Assembly: GCA_031257015.1 (NCBI GenBank)
Contig: JAIRPK010000015.1
Coordinates: 1-64,000 of the forward strand
Direction: 5' to 3'
DNA length: 64,000 bases
Source: Tannerellaceae bacterium
GTDB taxonomy: Bacteria; Bacteroidota; Bacteroidia; Bacteroidales; Tannerellaceae
How positions within the stretch are numbered: position 1 is the first letter of the stretch; each line of letters starts with the position of its first letter. Below, piece by piece: positions 44,202 to 54,425 of this stretch. Made by a program: the position numbers and the translations under genes. A model generated the notes under the pieces. That model saw nothing but the letters and a program-made list of their open reading frames with translations. It did no database searches and was not told where the DNA came from.

Positions 44202-44507
44202 ATGATAAGACATATAGTTATGTTCAAACTGAAGGCGTTCGACGATCCTTCGGAGAAGCAAGCCAGAATCGCGGCAATCAAAACCGCCCTGGAGAGCTTG
44301 CCCTCCCATATAAACACAATCCGCTCCATTCGCGTGGATGCAAATATCAACCCGACAGAGGACTGGGACTTAATCCTCACTTCCGAATTCGACACCATTG
44401 CAGACGTCCAAGCCTACTCGGTGCACCCCGCCCATATAGCCGTAGGCAGAGAACTGATAGCCCCATTTCGCCAGGCGCGTGCCTGTGTAGACTACGAAAT
44501 CAATTAA
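44202..44507 (+). CDS. Dabb (stress-responsive alpha/beta barrel) protein
   Basis: 101 residues from the ATG at 44202. The Dabb pattern is MIRHIVMFKLK at the start, followed by an amphipathic helix (QARIAAIKTALESLP), DLILTSEFDTIADVQAYSVH and a C-terminal VDYEI. These small dimeric barrels have varied or unknown roles. It starts just after its own promoter and is 14 nt upstream of xth, so the two are probably co-transcribed. Confidence 0.85.
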   Translation: MIRHIVMFKLKAFDDPSEKQARIAAIKTALESLPSHINTIRSIRVDANINPTEDWDLILTSEFDTIADVQAYSVHPAHIAVGRELIAPFRQARACVDYEIN

Positions 44508-44521
44508 AACCAGTACCGGAC

Positions 44522-45286
44522 ATGAAAATCATCACATATAACGTCAACGGCCTGCGCTCCGCAATATCCAAAGGCCTCCCCGAATGGTTATCACAAGAAT
44601 CCCCCGACGTCCTCTGCCTTCAGGAAACAAAGCTCCAGCCCGATCAATTCCCCGCCTCCGTTTTCACCCCCCTTGGCTACAAAGAATACCTCTTCAGCGC
44701 CAAAAAGAAAGGATACAGCGGCGTCGCGATCCTCACACGCCTCCAACCAGACCATGTAAAAGCCGGCATGGACATCGAGAAGTACGACAACGAAGGCCGC
44801 TTCCTCCGCGCAGACTTCGGCGACCTGACCATCGTAAGCGTATATCACCCATCAGGCACAAGCGGCGACGAACGCCAGGAATTTAAGATGACATGGCTCG
44901 AAGACTTCCGCCAATACGTTTCAGAACTCCGCAAGCACCGTCCGCACCTCGTCCTTTGCGGTGATTACAACATCTGCCACGAGCCGATCGACATTCACGA
45001 CCCTGTGCGCAACGCCAAAAACAGCGGCTTCCTCCCCGAAGAACGTGAATGGATGACGCGCTTCCTCGCCGACGGCTACATCGACACCTTCCGCCACATC
45101 AACCCCGACAGGCAACAATACACCTGGTGGAGCTACCGCTTCAACGCCCGCGCCAACAACAAAGGCTGGCGCATAGACTACTGCATGGCCAGCCGCGAGC
45201 TTGAAACCCGCATAACCGGCGCCTGCATCCTGAACGAACCCGCACATTCCGACCATTGCCCGGCAGCAGTAATAATCGAGAATTAA
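44522..45286 (+). CDS. xth: Exodeoxyribonuclease III
   Basis: 254 residues. All exonuclease III motifs are present: ITYNVNGLRSA, CLQETKLQ, SVYHPSGT, LCGDYNICHEPIDI, NKGWRIDY and HSDHCPAAVII. The enzyme cuts abasic sites and removes 3' blocks in base-excision repair. Length is normal. A strong terminator follows 20 nt after the stop. Confidence 0.95.
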   Translation: MKIITYNVNGLRSAISKGLPEWLSQESPDVLCLQETKLQPDQFPASVFTPLGYKEYLFSAKKKGYSGVAILTRLQPDHVKAGMDIEKYDNEGRFLRADFGDLTIVSVYHPSGTSGDERQEFKMTWLEDFRQYVSELRKHRPHLVLCGDYNICHEPIDIHDPVRNAKNSGFLPEEREWMTRFLADGYIDTFRHINPDRQQYTWWSYRFNARANNKGWRIDYCMASRELETRITGACILNEPAHSDHCPAAVIIEN

Positions 45287-45306
45287 AAACAGGTTTAAAA
45301 CAGCAA

Positions 45307-45347
45307 AAAGAAGCGCGACGCCCATTAACAAAGCGTCGCGCTTCTTT
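45307..45347. terminator. Intrinsic terminator after xth
   Basis: AAAGAAGCGCGACGC (45307-45321) pairs perfectly over 15 bp with GCGTCGCGCTTCTTT (45333-45347), A/T-flanked and usable in both directions. Confidence 0.88.
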
Positions 45348-45399
45348 CCGTTATAAGCCGGTCGAACAAAAACACCACACCATGGGACAATCATATTTC

Positions 45400-47315
45400 A
45401 CATCCCTCAAAAAAACACATTAAAGACAGAAACGCAACACCATTTGAACGAAATTCAACTATTAATTTATTCCCGGCAATATGCACAACAAGTTCCATCA
45501 TATTTATTTTTCCATTGCAACATATAAAGACTGTTTAAAACCCATTAATTATCCTCTGGCATTGTGCATTGATTGTTTTTAACAACGTCTATTTAGCTCC
45601 AGTAATACACATAACAATTTAAACACCTTTATCTTATTCCTGCAACATGCCTGACGAATTATAACATATTCAGCTTGTCCCTTCAATGTACCAAACTATC
45701 TTCATTACGCTTATTGTCGCCATGCAATAATGACGCTTTAATTTTAACGTGTTTAATTTGTCCCTTCAACCTTTCCCGATTATTTTCATTATGTATTTAT
45801 TCACCTCTGCAATCTCAGCACGATTTTCGCCATACTGTTTATACCACTGCTCTGTGCACCTGACATTTTTTAGTCCTGGTTTATATTCTGCTACATGTAA
45901 GATTGTTTTTTATATATTCATTTTCTCATTACCATGTCCCGATTTATTTTCACTGCATCTATTTACTCCACGCAATGCACCGAACAAATTTTGATATATC
46001 TATTTATCCTCTGTCGTATGCAGCATAGTTTCCATCGCATTTATTTTACACCTTCAAGATGTAACATTAATTTAAACCTGTTGATTAAGCCACTGTAAAA
46101 TACAGAACAAGTTTCACCGTATTTCTTCCTTCCCTTCAACATGCTGAATATTTTTAATTCTATTTATTCAGCCCTTGCCAGATGCCGAATTATTTTCATT
46201 CCGTTCATTTACTTCCTGCCAGGTACTGGAATATATTTCATGTATTTAGTTTGTCCCTTCCATGTCCCGATTTATTTTCACCGCATCTATTTAGCTCATG
46301 CAACATGCCGAACAAATTTTAATATATCTATTTATCCTCTGTCGTATGCAACATAGTTTCCATCGCATTTATTTTCCCCCTTCAAGACGTAACATTAATT
46401 TGAACCTGTTAATTAATCCACAGCAAAATGCAGAACACGTTTCAGCATATTTCTTCTTTCTCTTCAACATGCTGAATGTTTTTAATTCTATTTATCCAGC
46501 CCTTGCCAGATGCCGAATTATTTTCATCCCATTCATTTAGTTCCTGCCAGGTACTTGAATATATTTCATGTATTTAGTTTGTCCCTTCCATGTTCCAGAT
46601 TATTTCTATCGCATCTATTTAGCTCATGCAATATACTGAACAATTTTCATACGTATTAGTTTTCATCCGCATATATCAATACGGTTTTTGTTATGCTTGT
46701 TTTGTTTCTGCAACATACCGAATTATTATTTGACATGTTTATTTTGCAACATGCCATGTTCGTAATGATCTTTTGATGTGTTTATTTTGTTTCCGCAACA
46801 TGCGTTGGATTTTTTCACTGCGTTTATTTTATTGTTGCAACGTGCATGTAAATTTTTAACGTGTTTATTTTGTTCCCGCAGCGTGCAGATGATTTTTTAA
46901 CGTGTTAGTTTATCTCCTGCAATGCGCATGGCGATTTTTAACGTGTTTATTTTGTTCCTGCAGCGTGCAGATGATTTTTTAACGTGTTAGTTTATCTCCT
47001 GCAATGTGCCGGAAGATTTTTAACGTGTTTATTTATTTCCTGCAATGTGCATGGCGATTTTCAACATGTTTATTTTGTTCCTGCGACATGCCTGACGATT
47101 TTTTTACGTGTTTGTTTGTTGGCTGTAATTTGCGGCTGTTTCTCATGGCGAGTGAATGTTCTCAAAAACGGTGTGACGAGTTTTTTGAGAGTGAGTAATG
47201 TTTTGAAATTGATTGATGGCAGGAAAAGAAAATCTCCAACTCGGCGCATGATTATTCGAGTTTGGGATTGTAAAGTTTCAGTCGAGTGTTGTAGCGGTTG
47301 TTATGAAAGTTTGTC
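45400..47315. repeat. 1.9-kb A+T-rich noncoding region of degenerate 41- to 42-bp repeats (H)
   Basis: No credible gene lies here. The right part repeats with a period of 41-42 bp: the C of AACGTG(T) recurs at 46860, 46901, 46942, 46983, 47024, 47065 and (as TACGTG) 47107. Units combine a T-rich half (gtttattttgttc) with ctgcarcgtgcatg-like halves. A longer duplication of 327 bp covers about 45995-46321 and 46322-46645 (both begin atatatctatttatcctctg). A partial third copy precedes 45995. Small frames across it are short and lack promoters. Confidence 0.85.
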
Positions 47316-47319
47316 GTTG

Positions 47320-48562
47320 TTAAACTGAGTTCATGTTTTTGATTACTCCTGTAAAAAGTATTATGCCGGATGTTTTTTTTCGGATGAAGAATAAGAATGG
47401 TTTGTTGGCGAAGAATGATGGTGGCGGGGGAGCGATGGAAGCTTCATTTCCGCTGTCCATTTCCACAACTGTAACTGTAGCAGCTTCAGTTCTCTTCTCG
47501 TTGATTTCGATAAAAGTTTTTTGATGGAAAGTATCCACCATCAGCGGATGAATGGGGCTTATGCGCGAAAAATCCGCCTCTGCGGTGAACATGGATTTAA
47601 TACCAAGGTTCATCAGTGTCCTTTTTAGTTCCTGTTAATATTCTAACTGTAAACGCGGCAGTTTTACCGACAATGTAACACTTGGCATGAGTTTTAAATC
47701 CTGGTTTAGTGTTTGCACATCCAGTTTTTCGATTATAGTTGTAAGCGGGATATTTTCTGAGGGCAATAGCAGCAACATGCTGAATGTTTCATTGCCGTAT
47801 TGGGAGTTACAATATGTGATAATTACTGTTCCTGTGGTAGTTCAGTTTGGCTTCAATGTTCATCATCGGGACGTAAGCTTCGGTATTGTTTTCGTTATGT
47901 AAAATTTCCTCCTTCGTATCGCTTTTGGGGAAAGGAATTGGTCCATTCGGCATTAAAATAAAGCGCGTTGATAAGGAACATTATTGCGTCGCCAGGGATG
48001 TTGTCGATAATCGAATTAATCTTTCCGTTTGTATGTTCGGCAGTGCATTCGTTAATTAGCGGCAGTGTTGCTGGTGCTGTAAAATCCACCTGTTTAATAA
48101 GCGCGTTATAAGAATCTTTATTTGTGTTTAAGAAGTTTTCCGAAGGGTTGAAATCTTTCTTAACCCAGATTGAATTGGCGTTAAGTGCTGTTGCATTTTG
48201 GTCGGTGGTTTGCATTGCTGTCTGGATGTTTTTATAATAGCTGTGTATGTCCGTTTCCGTCAATTCATCGTAGTTCATAGCCTGTTCTATCTCTAATTTA
48301 GCATTTCCGCTCGCTCCATTGTAGAGCATTGCTAATACGGAAGAGATTCCAAAGGGTGAAATCAGCACGTTTCCATCGGAGGAGTCTGCTTTAATTGTTG
48401 CTCGAAACAAATTCAATGCGAAGGCAATATCATGTTCGCAAATTGTTTTGTCAGCTTCTGTCGGTTGGAACCAACCGCTGTTCAAATTCGTATTGCTGTT
48501 GTCATGCTCGCCATCATCCGTTTGGCCGGCGAGTAATACCATGCAGATTGAAGAAAATAAGA
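47320..48562 (-). pseudogene. Decayed serpin gene
   Basis: Read on the minus strand, 48542-47895 encodes the N-terminal two-thirds of a serpin (VLISPFGISSVLAMLYNGAS, FLINALYFNAEWTNSFP). It is then broken. A -/+ frameshift at about 47895 leads to NTEAYVPMMN. Another near 47820 leads to FSMLLLLPSE and SVTLSVKLPRLQLEY. An in-frame TAA follows, before LKRTLMNLGIKSMFTAEADF. The end at 47320-47613 has the hinge HQKTFIEINEKRTEAATVTV and PFLFFIRKKTSGIILFTG. A signal-like stretch lies before 48542 without an ATG in frame. Two frameshifts plus one nonsense codon make a function unlikely. Confidence 0.9.
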
Positions 48563-48598
48563 GTAAATGTTTATGGAATTATATAATTATAAATGTAT

Positions 48599-49510
48599 TT
48601 ATGTTTCCAATGCTCCGGTAAGTTCAGAAACGGATTTTATACCTTGTTCATCGCAGTATTGGTTTATTCCGTCGATGATTTTCAATGCAATAGTAGGGTC
48701 GATGAAGTTGTATGTGCCAATTTGTACAGCTGTTGCACCTGCGAGCATAAACTCCACGGCATCCTGCCAGCATGAAATTCCTCCCAGCCCGAAGATTGGA
48801 ATTTTCACCGCTTTGAAAGTTTGCCAGACCATTCTTATGGCGATAGGTTTTATACATGGTCCTGAAAGTCCACCTGTAATGGTTGAAAGAACAGGCTTAC
48901 GTTTCTTGACGTCAATGGCCATCGCAAGAATTGTATTGATTAGCGAAAGAGCGTCTGCGCCTTCTGCTTCTGCTGCTCTTGCAATTTCAGTGATGTCGGT
49001 TACGTTTGGCGATAATTTTACGATTAGCGTCTTTGGGTAAACCTTGCGTACGGCCGCAACTACTTCAGCTGCCCCCGAAGCGGATATTCCAAAAGCCATC
49101 CCTCCATTTTTTACGTTCGGGCATGAAATGTTAAGTTCAATAGCATTTATATGTTCGAGCGTTGCAATTATCTCCGCGCAAGATACGTAAGAATCGACCG
49201 TTGAACCGTTCACATTGACTATTACAGATGTAAACAAGTCCTTTATCTTCGGATATATGTGTTTAGCAAAGTAAACAACACCTTTGTTTTGCAGTCCTAC
49301 TGCATTTAACATTCCGGCAGCAGTTTCTGCCATTCTGGGATAAGGATTCCCTTCGCGAGGTTCAAAAGTTGTCCCTTTCACAAAAATAGCTCCGAGTTTC
49401 TTCAGATTCATAAAATCGGCATACTCTGTTCCATATCCAAAGGTTCCCGAAGCGGTTGTTACCGGATTTTTTAGAGCGAGATCGCGTATATTAATTTTTA
49501 AATCAGCCAT
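48599..49510 (-). CDS. pyrD: Dihydroorotate dehydrogenase, class 1B catalytic subunit
   Basis: 303 residues. Features are [16 protein letters not shown] at the FMN-binding start, [38 protein letters not shown] and [20 protein letters not shown]. It oxidises dihydroorotate to orotate in pyrimidine synthesis. Class 1B enzymes work as a heterotetramer with PyrK, which is encoded immediately upstream and overlaps by 13 nt. Confidence 0.95.
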   Translation of the reverse strand: MADLKINIRDLALKNPVTTASGTFGYGTEYADFMNLKKLGAIFVKGTTFEPREGNPYPRMAETAAGMLNAVGLQNKGVVYFAKHIYPKIKDLFTSVIVNVNGSTVDSYVSCAEIIATLEHINAIELNISCPNVKNGGMAFGISASGAAEVVAAVRKVYPKTLIVKLSPNVTDITEIARAAEAEGADALSLINTILAMAIDVKKRKPVLSTITGGLSGPCIKPIAIRMVWQTFKAVKIPIFGLGGISCWQDAVEFMLAGATAVQIGTYNFIDPTIALKIIDGINQYCDEQGIKSVSELTGALET

Positions 49511-50277
49511 TTCAATTTATTTATATTAAAGACAGGCCCATCTGTACAGACGCATTTATTTCCATCAACCGTATTTTCCACGCAACAAAGACAAGCACCA
49601 ATACCACATGCCATCGAGTTTTCAAGGGAGACTTCGCAGGGGAAGGAATTGGCGGCTGCATATTTAGCAACTGCGAGCATCATTGGTTTGGGGCCACATG
49701 CGTAGATTTGGTCAAAACTGTTGTGTTTTAATATGGAATGCTGTGTTAAAAGTCCCTTTTCACCGTATGAGCCGTCTTCGGTGGAAGCATATACGGTTCC
49801 GAATTTTTGAAAATCCTTGAGTTGTACCAAATCACATTTATTTTTTGCTCCCAAAAGGAAAATTGGTTCATATCCATCATTTTTGAGGTATGAACCCAAG
49901 AATAATAAAGGTGCCATGCCCACTCCACCGCCGACCAAGAGTAGTTTTGCCTCAGTAGAAGAGTGCGGCGTCAAATTAAAATGATTACCAAGCGGTAGGA
50001 TAAGATTCAATTTGTCTCCCAAGCGGATTTCTGCTAAAGCCCGTGTTCCATTGCCTATTAATTGTATCAGCAGTCCCAGTACATTTTTTTCTTTATCCAT
50101 AAAATTGATTGATATAGGACGGCGTAAAAAAACAGATGCAGCGTTAATGCGTGCCTGCACAAACTGTCCAGGTCGCATATCCGGAAATGGCTGGGCGGCA
50201 GTCAGCTTCAGTAAACAGTATTTATCTTCAAAACTATTTTTTTCTATCACATTTGCTTCGATTATATACTTTTCCAT
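49498..50277 (-). CDS. pyrK: Dihydroorotate dehydrogenase electron-transfer subunit
   Basis: 259 residues from the ATG at 50277. The FAD domain has RRPISI and the NAD domain has [16 protein letters not shown]. The C-terminal 2Fe-2S cluster uses CGIGACLCC and CVCTDGPVF. It passes electrons from PyrD to NAD+. It is the second gene in an HTH-pyrK-pyrD order, 47 nt after the regulator. Confidence 0.95.
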   Translation of the reverse strand: MEKYIIEANVIEKNSFEDKYCLLKLTAAQPFPDMRPGQFVQARINAASVFLRRPISINFMDKEKNVLGLLIQLIGNGTRALAEIRLGDKLNLILPLGNHFNLTPHSSTEAKLLLVGGGVGMAPLLFLGSYLKNDGYEPIFLLGAKNKCDLVQLKDFQKFGTVYASTEDGSYGEKGLLTQHSILKHNSFDQIYACGPKPMMLAVAKYAAANSFPCEVSLENSMACGIGACLCCVENTVDGNKCVCTDGPVFNINKLKWLI

Positions 50278-50324
50278 AATAGAAATAGTTAAAAATTTTC
50301 GCAAAGATACTTTATTCTAAGCAA

Positions 50325-50864
50325 TTAGCTTTTGTCTTTCCTGCTTTTTTCAGGGATAAAAGTTTCAAATGTGTCATCGGAGTAGAAAAGCATGATTTTC
50401 GTCACACTTTTCACCTCTTTCTTTTGCTGTATTGTTTCATACACAGATTGCCTTGAGATATTTCTGTGAGTTTGCATCCTGATTTCCGGTCGATATTCCG
50501 GAGGTTGGAGCACTTCTTGCTGTGTTGCAATTATCGGCTTCACTGGTGGTGGGCTAATTTTTTCTACAGGCGACGGTGGCGAATCTACAAATATGTCCAG
50601 TTGTGTATTGGCATTATGTTTAATTCCAATATTTTCACTTGTTGCGGCCAGCTTCTCTACGGTCATGCTCCCGTTTCCTGTCAATAGCCACTCTAGCCTT
50701 AAATGAGGAAAGCGTTCATAAATTTTGCGCAATACATCAACGCCAGGATCATTACGTCCGGTCATGTAGTGCGACATAGCTGAACGGTTAATCCCAATTG
50801 TTTCTGCAAATTTTGTAGAACTCAATCCTTCATGTTCCATAATTTGTTTGATACGGTCTTTCAT
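50325..50864 (-). CDS. XRE-type HTH regulator upstream of pyrKD
   Basis: 179 residues. An XRE helix-turn-helix covers about 1-62 (LSSTKFAETIGINRSAMSHY, then RNDPGVDVLRKIYERF, WLLTGNGSM). The middle is Pro-rich, disordered (PPSPVEKISPPPVKPI), and the last 45 residues (SVTKIMLFYSDDTFETFIPE) form a small domain I do not recognise. An 11-bp inverted repeat brackets its own -7 element, so autoregulation is likely. It is in one transcription unit with pyrK and pyrD, but a role in pyrimidine control is only inferred. Confidence 0.87.
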   Translation of the reverse strand: MKDRIKQIMEHEGLSSTKFAETIGINRSAMSHYMTGRNDPGVDVLRKIYERFPHLRLEWLLTGNGSMTVEKLAATSENIGIKHNANTQLDIFVDSPPSPVEKISPPPVKPIIATQQEVLQPPEYRPEIRMQTHRNISRQSVYETIQQKKEVKSVTKIMLFYSDDTFETFIPEKSRKDKS

Positions 50865-50876
50865 CTATATATAATC

Positions 50877-50927
50877 GTTTATTTATGTAACCAGGGCCTT
50901 CTTTGCTGCAAATATACATAAATAAAC
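50877..50927 (-). promoter_or_regulatory. Promoter flanked by an 11-bp inverted repeat (candidate operator)
   Basis: GTTTATTTATG (50877-50887) and CATAAATAAAC (50917-50927) are perfect reverse complements. The -7 element TATATTTG (minus, 50909-50916) directly abuts the distal arm, and the proximal arm is 13 nt before the ATG. The placement fits a dimeric repressor that covers the start site, most simply the HTH protein itself. Confidence 0.6.
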
Positions 50928-50959
50928 CGTTTTTAAGCAAACGAAATAAAACAAGCTTC

Positions 50960-51786
50960 GCGGGTTACGGGCGTAGCGAGGCTTACTATATTGCGCAGAA
51001 ATGTAGCGGCGTCTCATTTTGCTACAGTTGTAACGAAAGCCATTGAGCTACTCTTGTTAAGTTGGCTATGTATATTTAAAATAACAGTTAATAACAAGAA
51101 GTATAATTTTTATTTTCTAAGTTTTAGTTCGCAAACAATCATCTATAAATCTAGTTTTCAGCATAATATATATACAGGCTTCACGTTTTCTATAATTGTA
51201 AACATTATTTTTCATTGACAATATTAATAATATAATGTTTTACTTCTCTTATTATACTATAAATGACTGGCTTTCACTAGTTTAATACATAAAATATAAG
51301 AGTTGTATTTGATCGATGCTTGTAGTGTGTATAATTGTATCAGCAAGCTGTTTGCGGAGCAAGAGTTTTTATTAGCGTATAATCTTCTTGCTTACAAATC
51401 TATACAAGATGGCTGTTTTGTGTTATATTTGTCGCGCGAGAAGATGGTTTTCTCGTCTTGGCTATTCTGTTACATGTGTGTATTCGCATGACCATTGCCA
51501 CCTTGTGTTTTTGTGGGTTATTGTCGATTATTGTCGACTGTCAAAATAGCGGGCTGCTTTGTGCTAAAAAATCAAAATTAAATATACTAGATCCTTTTAG
51601 TTGGAAACAGTTCTGTTGATCAGACGCGGGGTGTAAAGAACCTTAGCGGTTCCTTGCAGTGTTTAAACTTCTTTCCTAACTTTGACACTTTCATTTTAAT
51701 TAATTTTCAATACTCTAACACACAGCAATTTACAGATACTGCATTAGCAAAATGGGTGACGCAAGCCAAAAAAGTATTTTTGCGGT
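50960..51786. other. Gene-poor region before the transposase relic
   Basis: About 830 nt, strongly A+T-rich between 51050 and 51300, with no ORF that I accept. A TAACTTTG element at 51677-51684 points at the transposase relic. The string gacgcggggtgtaaagaacct (51623-51643 region) recurs in slightly altered form at 52706-52725, beyond the relic. Confidence 0.5.
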
Positions 51787-52685
51787 ATGTTTATACGCAA
51801 GAAGAAAAATCGTTGTAGTAGATAAAAGAAGGAAGCATTTTCGCGAATTAAAAACTATTGGCGTCACAATAAATGAATCCGAGATAGACAATCTGTATCA
51901 GCAGGGCAAAAAATGGCTCTCGGCTTACCTTGGCGAGTGCGATATGTTTTCAGAACATACACGCGAAGAGGAAGAGAAACAGGAAACTGAGCGTTTATTG
52001 GGCAATATTGAGAATATACTGCTCAATGGAACTCAACTAATCTTAAACCATGTGTTCAAAATGGTGGGATTTGACAAAATAGACGATGAAATATTAAAAC
52101 ATTTGGTCGTGTCTCGTATTTGTCAGCCACGCAGCAAGGTCGTAACGGTTGATTACTTGAAGTCGTATTTATTATGATGAAGATGTGGAACTGCACAAAA
52201 TCTACCGTTATTTGGACAAATTGCAGGACAGTCTCAAAAGGATGCCGTCCAACAAATTAGCGTGAGCATACATACCGAATTTTGGGAGTAAAAATCGGGC
52301 TTGTTTTTACGATATAATCACGCTTTATTTTGAGAGTGATAACTTGAATTGCGCAAAACGGGCTTTTCAAAGGACGGAAAACACGCTCAGTCCCAAATTG
52401 TTTTGGGCTTGTTAGTAAGTGCGGGCGGTTCTGCAACCGGTGTTTCATTTTACCCGAAAGCGCATAGAGGCGCATGTCTGTATTTGTTTTGTGGCTTACA
52501 AAATATATAAAGAACTCGAAAGAATACTAAAAACTAAGGGCATAAACTTGAGTGTTGACAAAGTACTTGACATTGCAAAGACGATTACGACATTAAAAAT
52601 CAAATTGCCGGTCAGCAATGCAACGATGACAAAAACAATAGTGCCAAGCTTTTTGATGAAAATTTGGGGGCATCTGTTTAGGGTG
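51787..52685 (+). pseudogene. Remnant of an IS1634-type transposase
   Basis: Fragments in several frames add up to one DDE transposase. They are MFIRKKKN (start at 51787), a frameshift, then VVVDKRRKHFRELKTIG, IDNLYQQGKKWL, ILKHLVVSRICQPRSKVVTVDYL, KIYRYLDKLQDSL, GLFKGRK-type and LVSAGG pieces, and finally RIEAHVCICFVAYKIYKELE with KLPVSNATMTKTIV and AKLFDENLGASV before a stop near 52682. The order matches IS1634-family proteins. The stretch that should hold the central catalytic acidic residues is missing, so the element is dead. Confidence 0.85.
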
Positions 52686-53023
52686 ACGGCATTGCCAAAG
52701 TCAGGGACGCGGATGTAAAGAACCTCTCGTGTTTTTTCCCTTGCCTCAAAAGCAAAGGCAACAGTGTTCATACATGTGGCATCTGAAACAAAGGCAATTG
52801 CGATATATGGCACTGGAGGCCAGGTTGAACCATTTAAGAAGACTGTAAAATTTAATTGTTCAAAAGAAGAGCAAGAAGTTTGCGGATAAACTTAATTTTG
52901 ATTTCCCACACGATATTCGTTATAGAACCTCAAAAAAGAATTAGCCACGCAGATAGCAACATAGTTAACCTAAACCCTTAAAAGAACAACCTTGGACGTT
53001 TTAAACGAACCAAATGCTTAAAA
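52686..53023. other. Intergenic region after the transposase relic
   Basis: 338 nt without a gene. It contains the second copy of the gacgcgg-tgtaaagaacct string (52706-52725), possibly a duplicated flank left by the insertion. No terminal inverted repeats were identified with confidence. Confidence 0.4.
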
Positions 53024-54043
53024 TCAATGCAAAATCTTATATAAGAGTTCTTTCATAATATCTTCTTCAGAGAGCAAAACTTTATTTACCCCTTTAGAAC
53101 GTGCATCAGCATTCCTTATTTCCCCAATCAGCTTGAATACTTTTATTCCGGGAAAATTCTTCAATCCGGTCACATAATCTTTAGCCTGAAAATCAGATTG
53201 CAATTCAAGAGCTGCCATAATACTGCTCTGGTTTTTGTTGGTTAGATAATGGCAAATAAGGAGATTGGAGAAATAATTAAATAACACGTTTAGCGCTGAT
53301 TGTATGGAAATATCCGGATTTCGTCCGATATACTGCATAATTCGATTGGCCTTTAGTACATCCTTCATAACAATCGCTTTCAGTAATTCGTATTTATTAT
53401 AGTCTTTACTGAAGCCAATATTTTGTTCAATTATCTCTGGAGTAATACGTTTTATTCCCGTTTCATCGGATATAATTGAGAGCTTGTCCAATTCCTTATG
53501 TAAGCGATTCAAATCGTTACCTAAAAACTCAGATAGCAACTGCACGCTTTTAAAATCAGCATTAAGCCCGCGTTCCTTCAAAGACGATTCTATAAACGCA
53601 GGCAATCTGGAGTCTGGGATTTTCTTCGCATCAAACACTACGCCTACTTTATCAGCATTAGCCGACAAGCTTTTCCGTCCGTCCAAGGTTTTATACTTAT
53701 AATTAATAACAAGCACGGTAGATTTTAGCGGACTTTTTACATAATTGGCAAGCATCTCAATATCCCGCAGAAGTTGAGCCTCACGAACAACAACCAATTG
53801 ATATTTCGACATCATTGGGAAACGCCGCGCCGCGTTAAAAATCGTCCCTGCATCTGTATCAGCTCCATACAAGACAATCTGATTAAAATCCCGCTCCGAT
53901 TCGTTCAAAACATTTTCGATAAGAAGCTCGGTTATTTTATCTATAAAAAAAAGCTCTTCACCCATTAATATATATACAGGCGCAAAATTCTTCGCCCTAA
54001 TATTCCTGCATATCTCATCAAAACTTGTTGCCTTCTTTGCCAT
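53024..54043 (-). CDS. holA: DNA polymerase III subunit delta
   Basis: 339 residues. Delta-subunit features are PVYILMGEELFFIDKITELL, an AAA-like fold without a working Walker A, MMSKYQLVVVREAQLL, LLSEFLGNDLNRLHKELDKL and NIGFSKDYNKYELLKAI. It opens the beta clamp as part of the clamp loader. Length is normal. It lies 36 nt after the broken amn gene and probably uses that gene's promoter at 54445-54452, which may explain why the relic's 5' end remains. Confidence 0.93.
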   Translation of the reverse strand: MAKKATSFDEICRNIRAKNFAPVYILMGEELFFIDKITELLIENVLNESERDFNQIVLYGADTDAGTIFNAARRFPMMSKYQLVVVREAQLLRDIEMLANYVKSPLKSTVLVINYKYKTLDGRKSLSANADKVGVVFDAKKIPDSRLPAFIESSLKERGLNADFKSVQLLSEFLGNDLNRLHKELDKLSIISDETGIKRITPEIIEQNIGFSKDYNKYELLKAIVMKDVLKANRIMQYIGRNPDISIQSALNVLFNYFSNLLICHYLTNKNQSSIMAALELQSDFQAKDYVTGLKNFPGIKVFKLIGEIRNADARSKGVNKVLLSEEDIMKELLYKILH

Positions 54044-54079
54044 AGCAGCTATATAAAAAATTACCCATTAATCCGATAG

Positions 54080-54418
54080 TTATGCCCATTGTCGCAAATC
54101 GCCGACTCTTTGCTGCCCCTTCTTCAAACCTCCACATTTGCCAAGGAACAAGACCACCTTCAGCGTCACCGCAGAAAGTAAGTCCATAATAATTGTGGCA
54201 TTAGCGCTCCCGATGCAGAAGTAGATCATTATTACCTTCTTGTAAAAAGCGTTCATAGAAGATTCATGTCCCCAGATTTCCACTAGGAAGTGCTCGGTAA
54301 ACAACTCTATATACTTAGTTAAGTTTTTTAACAGGGCATATTCAGTAAACTCATGCAGCTGTCTTTCAGTATAGCGGCACGGCAACCAATTGTCAACAAA
54401 TTCTTGCTTCGTTTTCAT
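54080..54418 (-). pseudogene. Truncated AMP nucleosidase gene
   Basis: The first 104 residues resemble Bacteroidota AMP nucleosidase: KTKQEFVDNWL, RYTERQLHEFTEYALLKN, IGSANATIIMDLLSA and VVLFLGKCGGLKKGQQ, then GDL. The frame then ends with RQWA and a stop, and no further amn sequence follows before holA. The normal protein is about 255-260 residues, so roughly 60% including the active site is lost, and the conserved TADG segment is also changed. The promoter is intact. In relatives, amn sits beside holA and the HsdR_N gene. Confidence 0.8.
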
Positions 54419-54425
54419 TAATATT

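Noticed and set aside
46141..46540. Short ORFs in the repeat desert
   Set aside because: They recur only because the 327-bp block is duplicated, and their composition (Phe/Ile/Tyr/His-rich) is that of A+T-rich noncoding DNA.
51303..51491. 62-codon ORF
   Set aside because: It begins with TTG, has odd composition, and lies in A+T-rich DNA without a promoter.
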